DNA of 64,000 nt, taken from assembly GCA_902776985.1 (NCBI GenBank), contig CACYSD010000001.1, positions 124,001-188,000 on the forward strand. The letters are read 5' to 3'. The notes beneath the pieces are model-generated. The model was given only the letters and a program-made list of their open reading frames with translations, was not told the origin of the DNA and did no database searches. How positions within the stretch are numbered: the first letter of the stretch is position 1; each line of letters starts with the position of its first letter. Both the position numbers and the translations under genes were made by a program. This DNA comes from UBA3839 sp902776985. GTDB lineage: Bacteria > Bacteroidota > Bacteroidia > Bacteroidales > Bacteroidaceae. Below, in pieces: positions 17,987 through 24,521 of this stretch.

Positions 17987-18277
17987 ATGGATATTCACAT
18001 CTCAAATACTATTAAAGAGTATTTTAAGACTCAACCTGTAGAAAAAGCTTGGGTCTTTGGTTCATTCTCTCGTAACGAAGAACGTGCAGATAGTGATATC
18101 GATATTCTCATCACTTTAATTCCTGGGACACGATTGGGCCTGAAGTTTTTTGCCATGAATATGGAATTAGAGCAATTGCTCAACCGTCCTGTAGATCTTG
18201 TTATTGAGGGAGATATTCTACCTTTTGCTGAACAAACTGTTAATCACGATAAAGTATTAGTATATGCGAGAGCCTGA
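17987..18277 (+). CDS. mntA: MntA-type nucleotidyltransferase antitoxin
   Basis: A 96-residue minimal nucleotidyltransferase. The motif is GSFSRNEERADSDID: Gly25-Ser26 followed by Asp37 and Asp39, the GSx10DxD signature of the MNT domain. In characterised MntA/HepT pairs the MNT protein adds AMP groups to a tyrosine of HepT and thereby silences it. The downstream hepT overlaps it by 14 bp, typical of translationally coupled antitoxin-toxin pairs. Codon use looks more A/T-rich than the neighbouring ClC and tsaC genes, consistent with horizontal acquisition, though this is an impression and not a calculation. Confidence 0.9.
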   Translation: MDIHISNTIKEYFKTQPVEKAWVFGSFSRNEERADSDIDILITLIPGTRLGLKFFAMNMELEQLLNRPVDLVIEGDILPFAEQTVNHDKVLVYARA

Positions 18278-18611
18278 AAGAGATAAGTCACGCTTAGAGC
18301 ACATACTCAAAGCTATTGAAAGCGTTGAGGAATATACATGTGGTATTAGTGAAAAAGAACTTGAAAATGACAAACTACACCTTCATGCCACCATTTATAA
18401 TGTTCAAATTATTGGAGAAGCCGTTTACAAGATAACCCATGATTTCAAAAATGCTCATACAGAAACACCTTGGGCTGTAATTGAGAAGATGAGACATATC
18501 TTAGTCCACGACTATTTCAGAATCAATATTGATGTGCTTTGGGATGTTGTCAACAAAGACATTCCTATATTAAAAACTCAGATTAAGCGTTATCTCTCAG
18601 AAATGGAATAA
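18264..18611 (+). CDS. hepT: HepT-like HEPN ribonuclease toxin (DUF86)
   Basis: A 115-residue all-helical HEPN protein. The active-site motif RHILVHDY (Arg77, His82, Tyr84) is the RX4HXY form used by HepT toxins: Arg and His cut RNA and Tyr84 is the AMPylation target of MntA. The surrounding helices (HATIYNVQIIGEAVYKI) match DUF86. It starts inside the antitoxin gene (14-bp overlap). The motif is intact, so the toxin is probably active. A strong palindrome follows at 18642-18666. Confidence 0.9.
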   Translation: MREPERDKSRLEHILKAIESVEEYTCGISEKELENDKLHLHATIYNVQIIGEAVYKITHDFKNAHTETPWAVIEKMRHILVHDYFRINIDVLWDVVNKDIPILKTQIKRYLSEME

Positions 18612-18641
18612 TTGTTTCATTCCACACATATCTATAAACAA

Positions 18642-18666
18642 ACAGCCGGCTCATTGAGCCGGCTGT
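18642..18666. terminator. Terminator-like palindrome between convergent genes
   Basis: A perfect 11-bp stem ACAGCCGGCTC / GAGCCGGCTGT with a 3-nt loop lies between hepT (+) and the 65-aa gene (-). There is no long T-run on either side, so termination efficiency is uncertain. Confidence 0.7.
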
Positions 18667-18691
18667 CTGCATTTATATAAATATATGTGGA

Positions 18692-18889
18692 TTACCAGAG
18701 TTCGTCGCCCCAGTCAGAGCCAGAACCTCCATCAAAGTCGAAGTCATCACCACGACCTTTAGTATCAGCACTCGTAATGCCATTAGTAACTGCATTTCCA
18801 CCATAATTCACACTTGTGCTTGTGCAAACTATTTCGTTGACACAGATTGTAGTCTTAGTTAATTCTGGTGCAATATATTGTTTTTTCAT
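18692..18889 (-). CDS. Small acidic peptide, 65 aa, unknown function
   Basis: It starts MKKQYIAPELTKTTICVNEIV and ends in a Gly/Asp/Trp-rich tail (DDFDFDGGSGSDWGDELW). I recall numerous small Bacteroidales proteins with the same plan: an N-terminal MKK-Y-xP segment, a central variable part, and a C-terminus with repeated D-W/F-D. Their function is not known to me. It has no classic signal peptide or membrane helix. It lies 49 bp downstream of the secreted 679-aa gene on the same strand and is probably on the same transcript, which makes a partnership plausible. A peptide precursor (RiPP-like leader plus core) is an alternative, but no modification enzyme is nearby. Confidence 0.65.
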   Translation of the reverse strand: MKKQYIAPELTKTTICVNEIVCTSTSVNYGGNAVTNGITSADTKGRGDDFDFDGGSGSDWGDELW

Positions 18890-18938
18890 AATTTTCTTAT
18901 TTTCAGTTAAATTATTATTCTATAATTCGAGACCTTAA

Positions 18939-20978
18939 TTATTTTACAAGTACTTTCTTGCCGTTGATAATGTATAGTCCCTTAGTAGGAGCGGTTACTA
19001 CGCGTCCTGAGATGTCGAAAATCTTGCCGCTTGTAAGAGTTTCAATAGCATTCATACTCTCAATTCCTGTTGTATCATCTGCTCCGTTGAAGAAGAGTTC
19101 TACACGACCTTTAGCAGAAGAAGGAGTAATCAGAGCCTTATTAACATAAGCCTTGTTCGCACCAACTGTAATAGCATTTGCTCCAGTAGCGCCTTCTGTA
19201 TCGTAAAGAGTATTATTACTTAAGATGTAATAGTTTGCACCTGCAGGTGCTGTAATTGATGAGAATGTACCGATAAGGCCATTGTTAGTTCCCGCAGAAG
19301 CTGCATCATATGTATCAAAATCTGCACGGAAGAAATGGACGTTCAGGACGGTTTTTTCATTATCTTGGCCATTTACATCGGAAGAAATATAAAAATATGG
19401 TTTTCCTGCTTCAAGAAGCCCAGAAACCTTGGTCAGGCTAATACTAGCGCCATCTGTTCCTGCAATGCTATATACCTCACAACCAGCATAAGCAGCTTTA
19501 TATGGTAGACAGATTGTCCCAAACTTGCCAGTTTCAGTATATTCTCGTTCTAAATCTCCGCGAACATATAAATCCCATCTTCCACGACTTGTTATCTTTG
19601 TATTTGCGTAGTCAGTTAAATACGCTACAGATGGCTGAATGTCACCTGTAATTTCCAAAGATTTTATATTAAAAATATCTAGACCATTTGATATACGCAA
19701 CTGATTCAAATCTATAGCTATAATATTCTGACTATTCCATCTGTCAAGCCACATGCCAGCGCCAGTACCTGCTGCTTGACCATTATAACTATCTCCACGT
19801 ACTGAATACTCACTGTTATCTTTAATAATTATCTCATGACTGGCATTTGCTGCTGTATTTTCAGTAGCAATTACAAGATAATTCCAATTATATAAATCCA
19901 CAGGTGTATCAAATGTCCATTTACCATTTTCGAAATTATTAACATCAAAAATGGCATCGTTTGCGGCAACAGTTAACTTTTCAGGAACACGTGTTACATT
20001 AAGAACATAAAATACCCATTCACTTTTACCAAAGAAATTCTCCGTTTTTACAGATCCATCTTTTAGATAGGATGTGATTTTGTAAGTATTTTCTTTTCCG
20101 TCAACGGCTGTTACGCCAAAGAAACACCCCTGTTCACCACTATCATCTTTTGCAACAATATTACGAGTCCAACCAATATCATTTAAGTAACAATTACCGC
20201 CATACCAAGGACCTGTATATACAGACGTCCCGTTTCCTTTAAAAGCTTGAATACGATATAGTGTTGAAACTCCATCGGGCATAACAAGCCCCTCATCGTC
20301 AGCTTCTGTAATACGAAAACGGTATGTTCCATTATCATTCACTTTACCCATAACAGTGTTAATAGATGCTGCACGTATTTGATTGTCAGTATTATCGCCG
20401 TAAAGTATTGTCTCATCAGCACTCGCAATGCAGACTAAACGGTTTTCGCTAACAATAGATGAAAAAGATAATTTTGTTCCAGGAACGTATTCATACTCAA
20501 AAGGACCGTAAATATAAACATTGGTTATTGAAACAGAAGCGGGATTGTCGTTATCAATAGAATGACCATCTGTAGCACTTGTTGATCCCCATATTGTAAT
20601 ATCCGCAAGATTCGAAAAATCAACAGAAGGGTTAGCTGCTTTTAATGCTACAAGGTCAATATTATTCTCTCCTGCAACAAGATTTACATCTGCGTAATGA
20701 TCTGTACCATCATTACTTTTAATTCTCAGGCGAACAAAATCGGCATTTTCACTAAAATTGGACAATGTGGCGTGCAATGTCGTATAATTGGAAATGTCTG
20801 TCGGAAAGTCTGTACCAATTATCGTGTAACCGGAAGTTGCCTTCCATGTCATTGTACTAGTGTTTTTATCCCAATCAGCTCCGTAAACCGACCTAAGTGT
20901 TCCGTTTGTTGTTAAAGCTTTGAGTTCAGAAATGCCAAAGGCAAACAACAATGCACTTAATAGTAAAATTTTTTTCAT
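18939..20978 (-). CDS. Secreted protein with C-terminal sorting-like tail, unknown function
   Basis: A 679-residue protein with a signal peptide (MKKILLLSALLFAFGISELKA). The body is rich in beta-strand-forming Thr/Ser/Asn/Tyr and shows no catalytic motif I recognise. Two stretches beginning near residues 45 and 345 (YTTLHATLSNFSENADFVRLRIKS-like and YNWNYLVIATEN-like) resemble carbohydrate-binding or jelly-roll strands. The last 70 residues (IESMNAIETLTSGKIFDISG, then RVVTAPTKGLYIINGKKVLVK) match the type IX secretion-type C-terminal domain pattern of Bacteroidota, so export to or anchoring at the cell surface is likely. It is preceded by an about 270-nt leader with a strong hairpin and followed by the 65-aa gene. 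Confidence 0.8.
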   Translation of the reverse strand: MKKILLLSALLFAFGISELKALTTNGTLRSVYGADWDKNTSTMTWKATSGYTIIGTDFPTDISNYTTLHATLSNFSENADFVRLRIKSNDGTDHYADVNLVAGENNIDLVALKAANPSVDFSNLADITIWGSTSATDGHSIDNDNPASVSITNVYIYGPFEYEYVPGTKLSFSSIVSENRLVCIASADETILYGDNTDNQIRAASINTVMGKVNDNGTYRFRITEADDEGLVMPDGVSTLYRIQAFKGNGTSVYTGPWYGGNCYLNDIGWTRNIVAKDDSGEQGCFFGVTAVDGKENTYKITSYLKDGSVKTENFFGKSEWVFYVLNVTRVPEKLTVAANDAIFDVNNFENGKWTFDTPVDLYNWNYLVIATENTAANASHEIIIKDNSEYSVRGDSYNGQAAGTGAGMWLDRWNSQNIIAIDLNQLRISNGLDIFNIKSLEITGDIQPSVAYLTDYANTKITSRGRWDLYVRGDLEREYTETGKFGTICLPYKAAYAGCEVYSIAGTDGASISLTKVSGLLEAGKPYFYISSDVNGQDNEKTVLNVHFFRADFDTYDAASAGTNNGLIGTFSSITAPAGANYYILSNNTLYDTEGATGANAITVGANKAYVNKALITPSSAKGRVELFFNGADDTTGIESMNAIETLTSGKIFDISGRVVTAPTKGLYIINGKKVLVK

Positions 20979-21031
20979 TGTAATTTGAAGTTTATTTAAT
21001 TAGTTAATAAATAATTGAATACAAACGAGAA

Positions 21032-21065
21032 AAGGGTTTTGATGGCAGATGCCAACAAAACCCTT
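21032..21065 (-). promoter_or_regulatory. Hairpin in the leader of the secreted-protein mRNA (attenuator candidate)
   Basis: The arms AAGGGTTTTG and CAAAACCCTT pair perfectly, enclosing a second stem TGGCA/TGCCA with a 2-nt loop and one mismatch between the stems. On the minus strand it is followed by TTTTCTC, so it resembles an intrinsic terminator. It lies 54 bp before the start codon and downstream of the predicted promoter, so it would have to be read through or refolded for expression. Confidence 0.6.
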
Positions 21066-21252
21066 AAACGGTATTATATAAAAAAAACTTAAAACTTGCT
21101 GAAACGCAGGAATTATACAACTCGTTGAAACACAGAGAATTACCCCCCCTATTAGGTTACAGGGAATCTTGCTGAAAAGTGGGAAAGTATTCATCTGTAC
21201 GGTCTTGATTAATAAAGTTGGTAAAAACTATGATATAATTTTGTTTCGGATG

Positions 21253-21260
21253 CAAATATA
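21253..21260 (-). promoter_or_regulatory. -7 promoter box for the secreted-protein gene
   Basis: The minus strand reads TATATTTG followed by CATCC, an exact TAnnTTTG. There is no clear -33 TTTG. It would produce a leader of about 270 nt. Confidence 0.45.
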
Positions 21261-21531
21261 TGGAGATTATCGTAGCTAAAATTATAGTATTTAACCAATC
21301 ACTATCAAATTTGATAACGACAAAAATTTCTTTTTCTCGCCAATCATGTTTCAATTTTAAAACTTTTTCACATTTTTATGTTGTACAGCATAAAAATCAG
21401 TGTAAAATACTGTCTAAATGCCCTAAAATGCTTTTAAAAATATAACATACACCACAAATCAATGATTTTAAAAGAATTATCGAAAAAACATGTAATTGCC
21501 ATTTATGACCCATTAAGAATTAGACGAAGAA

Positions 21532-21634
21532 CCACTTATATCATAAATAAGCAACAATAGTTGACAACCTATATTAAAAATAAGTATAAAACAAAGTCAA
21601 CCCATATTACAAATAAGGCTGAAAGTAGTCAACC
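21532..21634. repeat. Three 33-bp imperfect direct repeats upstream of rhaB
   Basis: Units begin at 21532, 21565 and 21598. The conserved 20-bp part reads CCACTTATATCATAAATAAG, CAACCTATATTAAAAATAAG and CAACCCATATTACAAATAAG, and a partial CAACC follows at 21630. The spacing of 33 bp is about three helical turns, so the copies lie on one face of the DNA. A degenerate unit may precede at about 21499. A regulator-binding array is possible. Confidence 0.65.
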
Positions 21635-21682
21635 AAAATCGTTAAACTACAATTAAAAAGTCCCAAAGCGTTGTGGGAAAAA

Positions 21683-21790
21683 AGTTTCACTGTGCTGAAA
21701 CTTTATTTTCACTGTGCTGAAACAAAAGTTTCTCTGCGGTGAAACTTTTGTTTCACTCCCACTGAAACTTTTGTTCCAGTGCGAAGAAAC
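21683..21790. repeat. Cluster of GTTTC/GAAAC short inverted repeats
   Basis: Five or six alternating units such as GTTTCACTGTGCTGAAAC and AAAAGTTTCTCTGCGGTGAAAC form overlapping small palindromes within 108 bp. They could fold as one long imperfect hairpin. I recall this type of element in Prevotella intergenic regions. Function is unknown. Confidence 0.6.
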
Positions 21791-21908
21791 CAAAAAACGT
21801 CTGTTGTATAACGATTAACAAGGAAATAATTGAAGATTATCCAAGATAATTATTCAGCTTTGAGCACAAAAAAAACGGGAATAGCATAGCTATTGTTAAA
21901 AAATAATG

Positions 21909-21916
21909 TAAATTTG
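21909..21916 (+). promoter_or_regulatory. -7 promoter box for the rhamnose operon
   Basis: TAAATTTG followed by CAGG is an exact TAnnTTTG box 32 bp before the rhaB ATG. No TTTG is found at the right distance upstream, which would fit an activator-dependent promoter (inference). Confidence 0.5.
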
Positions 21917-21948
21917 CAGGATACAAACAATAGAAATCAAACTAACTA

Positions 21949-23373
21949 ATGACATCCAAGTATTTTTTCTGTGTTGACCTCGGTGCTACAAGCGGACGAA
22001 CGATTCTCGGCAGCATCGTGAACGACAAGTTACAACAACGCGAACTGACTCGTTTCCCAAATAATATCATACAGACCGGAGGACATTTCTTCTGGGATAT
22101 CTATGCTCTCTATAACGAGATTATAAAGGGACTGAAGTTGGTTGCCAGCGAAGGCATCGAGATTACCTCAATCGGTATCGATACCTGGGGCTGCGACTTT
22201 GTGATGATTGGTAAGGACGGCGGCATCCTCCGCAATCCCTACTGCTACCGCGATCCTCACACCGACGGTGCAATGGAGGAATACTTCAAACTGATTCCAA
22301 AGGAGAAAGTGTATGAGAAGACCGGCATTCAGTTCATGCAGTTCAACTCGCTTTTCCAACTCGCCACGCTGCGCCGTAACCACGACTCGGCTCTGGAGGC
22401 AGCAGAGAAGATTCTCTTTATTCCCGATGCTCTGACATACATGCTTACTGGCGAGGCTGTTTGCGAATACACCGTGCTCAGCACCAGTCAGATGCTGGAT
22501 CCCCGCACCAAGAGGATTGACAAGGAACTTATCAATGCCATAGGTCTGAAGGAAGAGCAGTTTGGCAGATATGTGCAACCAGGCGAGGTGGTAGGTGTAC
22601 TTAGCGAAGAGGTGCAGAAACAGACAGGTCTCGGTGCGGTGCCCGTAGTGGCTGTTGCCGGACACGACACAGGTAGTGCTGTGGCTGCTGTTCCTGCAGA
22701 GGACGAGAGATTTGCCTACCTCAGTTGCGGCACTTGGTCGCTGTTGGGAATCGAAAGCAAGGATGCTATCATCAACAAGAAGAGTTTTGAGTATAACTTC
22801 ACTAACGAAGGTGGAATAGAGGGAACAACCCGTTTCCTGAAGAATATCTGCGGAATGTGGCTGTTGGAAAGGGCAAGGAAGGAGACCCTCCTCCAAGCTT
22901 GGCCATCGGACATTAATCAGATTAATCAAGATGCGATGGAGGCGAAACCGTTCCAGTCGATTATCAATCCAGATGACCCGCGGTTTGCTAATCCACCGTC
23001 AATGATTGAGGCTATCCAGAGTTATTGCCGCGAGACAGGTCAGCATGTGCCGGAGAACTACAAGGAGATTGCACGCTGTATCTTCGAGAGTCTCGCACAG
23101 AGATACAAGGAAGTGCTGGACTACCTGAAAGAACTGGCACCCTTCCCCATCGAGAAACTGCATGTCATCGGTGGAGGTACCTACAACCAGTATCTGATGC
23201 AGATGACTGCGAACAGCATCGGGCTGCCAGTAGTTACTGGTCCTGTAGAAGGCACCGCCATCGGTAATATGATGATTCAGGCAAAAGCCGCCGGTCTTGT
23301 CAGCGACATCTTCGCCATGCGCCACATCATCGCCAACAGCATCGAACTGAAGACTTACCTGCCGGAAAGCTGA
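21949..23373 (+). CDS. rhaB: Rhamnulokinase
   Basis: A 474-residue FGGY-family kinase that phosphorylates L-rhamnulose at C1. The phosphate-1 loop FCVDLGATSGRTILG is the RhaB form of the motif, IGIDTWGCDFV and HDTGSAVAAVPA are also characteristic, and the C-terminal HVIGGGTYNQYLMQM nucleotide-binding block is present. Length is close to E. coli RhaB (489). It is the first gene of the operon. Its TGA stop codon lies in phase with the first unit of the 10-bp CCTAGG array that fills the gap to the next gene. A kinase for another deoxyketose is possible, but with rhaD downstream rhamnulose is the best call. Confidence 0.93.
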   Translation: MTSKYFFCVDLGATSGRTILGSIVNDKLQQRELTRFPNNIIQTGGHFFWDIYALYNEIIKGLKLVASEGIEITSIGIDTWGCDFVMIGKDGGILRNPYCYRDPHTDGAMEEYFKLIPKEKVYEKTGIQFMQFNSLFQLATLRRNHDSALEAAEKILFIPDALTYMLTGEAVCEYTVLSTSQMLDPRTKRIDKELINAIGLKEEQFGRYVQPGEVVGVLSEEVQKQTGLGAVPVVAVAGHDTGSAVAAVPAEDERFAYLSCGTWSLLGIESKDAIINKKSFEYNFTNEGGIEGTTRFLKNICGMWLLERARKETLLQAWPSDINQINQDAMEAKPFQSIINPDDPRFANPPSMIEAIQSYCRETGQHVPENYKEIARCIFESLAQRYKEVLDYLKELAPFPIEKLHVIGGGTYNQYLMQMTANSIGLPVVTGPVEGTAIGNMMIQAKAAGLVSDIFAMRHIIANSIELKTYLPES

Positions 23374-23576
23374 GAAGGACTAAGAAATCCTAGGAAATCC
23401 TAAGAAATCCTAAGAAATCCTAGGAAATCCTAGGCGGTTCTAGGCTATACTAGGCAATCCTAGGAAAGCCTAGGAAAGCCTAGGAAAGCCTAGGAGAACC
23501 TAGGAGAACCTAGGAGAACCTAGGCACTTCTAGGCAGACCTAGGCACTCCTATAAGAGCCTAGAAAAACCTAAAAC
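23374..23576 (+). repeat. CCTAGG decanucleotide array 1
   Basis: About 20 head-to-tail units of exactly 10 bp, consensus TAGG-NNNN-CC, so that CCTAGG palindromes recur every 10 bp. In order the spacers (NNNN) are: AAAT five times, CGGT, CTAT, CAAT, AAAG three times, AGAA three times, CACT, CAGA, CACT, then degenerate units. It starts at the rhaB stop codon and ends 48 bp before the four-helix gene. TAG stop codons occur in all frames on both strands, so nothing can be encoded here. Confidence 0.95.
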
Positions 23577-23623
23577 AATAATAATAATCAACTCATTATT
23601 AACTAATAAAAAAAACCAATAAT

Positions 23624-24289
23624 ATGGAATACGAAACCAAAGGGAAAGTCTTGAAAAAGGCTGTAGTTTGGAAGGATCTCTATATTTATAAAAAGAGCGA
23701 TACCATCTATCAGCTGACGGTAGAATTCTGTCATCGATATCTCCCTCAATATGGCGATCGTACAGTTGATCAGATGGTGCAGGCTGCCCGCAGCTGCAAA
23801 CAAAACATCGTTGAAGGCAGCGAGGACGGTCAGACAAGCTCTGAAATGGAGATAAAGCTACTTAACGTAGCACGAGGAAGTTTGCAGGAATTGTGCTCAG
23901 ACTATAATGACTACATTAACACTCGCCACATATCCCTTTGGTCTCGTGACAACGAGCGACAGATACAACTTAGGAATTATTGCAAAGCACACAATGACTA
24001 TAGCGATTACGCTCCGTTGGTTGAGAAAATGAATGACGAAGAATATGCGAATTTGTTAATCACTCTCTGTCACCAAACTGACAAGATGATGTGCACTTAT
24101 ATTGAGCAATTAGAAAAGAAATTTGTAACTGAGGGAGGCATTAAAGAGCGTATGCGCGCTGCTCGAACAGGATACCGGAAAGCTCAAGACTCCCACATGG
24201 CAGATTTAGAAACAGAAAACAGACAACTCAAAGCCGAAATTCAAGCTTTAAGAGAGAGAATAAAAGAAATAGAGGCTAAGCTGCCCTAA
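23624..24289 (+). CDS. Four-helix-bundle protein (23S-IVP/Avd-like) with coiled-coil suffix
   Basis: A 221-residue, wholly helical soluble protein. Residues about 25-135 match the four-helix-bundle family that includes the 23S rRNA intervening-sequence proteins and the Avd accessory proteins of diversity-generating retroelements: YQLTVEFCHRYLP, DQMVQAARSCKQNIVEGSED, EMEIKLLNVARGSLQELCSDYND. A suffix (about 136-190) and a C-terminal heptad coiled coil (LETENRQLKAEIQALRERI) follow. Members have a basic surface and are suspected to bind nucleic acid; no reverse transcriptase or variable repeat is present here. It interrupts the rhamnose operon, with CCTAGG arrays directly before and after it; its TAA stop lies in a CCTAAGG that reads as the first unit of array 2. 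Confidence 0.85.
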   Translation: MEYETKGKVLKKAVVWKDLYIYKKSDTIYQLTVEFCHRYLPQYGDRTVDQMVQAARSCKQNIVEGSEDGQTSSEMEIKLLNVARGSLQELCSDYNDYINTRHISLWSRDNERQIQLRNYCKAHNDYSDYAPLVEKMNDEEYANLLITLCHQTDKMMCTYIEQLEKKFVTEGGIKERMRAARTGYRKAQDSHMADLETENRQLKAEIQALRERIKEIEAKLP

Positions 24290-24500
24290 GGAGAAATAGG
24301 AAAAGCTAGGAAATCCTAGGCTATCCTAGGCAGGCCTAGGCAGACCTAGGCAGACCTAGGAAATCCTAGGCGGTCCTAGGCAATCCTAGAAAAGCCTAGG
24401 AAAGCCTAGGAAAGCCTAGGAGAACCTAGAAGAACCTAGAAAAACCTAAGAAAAGCCTAGAAAAGCCTAGAAAAGCCTAGAAAAATCCAGAAAACCCCAA
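24284..24500 (+). repeat. CCTAGG decanucleotide array 2
   Basis: About 20 units of the same type as array 1. Spacer order: AAAT, CTAT, CAGG, CAGA, CAGA, AAAT, CGGT, CAAT, AAAG three times, AGAA twice, AAAA, then 10-11-bp degenerate CTAG-AAAAGC units. The run AAAT-CGGT-CAAT-AAAG(x3)-AGAA is shared with array 1 in the same order. It begins at the stop codon of the four-helix gene and ends about 22 bp before the isomerase ATG. Confidence 0.95.
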
Positions 24501-24521
24501 GAACTAAAAAAAAATACAACA

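Larger units (their letters stand above)
20979..21948. other. Long divergent intergenic region (970 bp)
   Basis: It separates the secreted-protein gene (-) from rhaB (+). From left to right I see the leader hairpin (21032-21065); two neighbouring 27-bp imperfect repeats at 21093-21145, each with a TTGAAAC/CTGAAAC core, and a weaker third near 21166; a -7 box (21253-21260); an A/T-rich stretch without clear features (21280-21490); three 33-bp direct repeats (21532-21634); a small TCCCA-TGGGA hairpin near 21660; a cluster of GAAAC/GTTTC elements (21683-21790); and the rhaB -7 box (21909-21916). I see no convincing gene. Confidence 0.7.

Noticed and set aside
21000..21194. 64-codon frame in the leader of the secreted-protein gene
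   Set aside because: It runs across the hairpin and imperfect repeats and has no ribosome-binding sequence; a leader peptide cannot be excluded but is not supported.
23624..24289. Diversity-generating retroelement built around an Avd-like protein
   Set aside because: No reverse transcriptase, template repeat or variable repeat is found nearby; only the four-helix fold is shared.
23374..24500. CRISPR-like arrays of short repeats and spacers
   Set aside because: The period is 10 bp with 4-bp spacers and 6-bp palindromes; CRISPR repeats are 23-47 bp with similar-sized spacers, and no cas gene is present.
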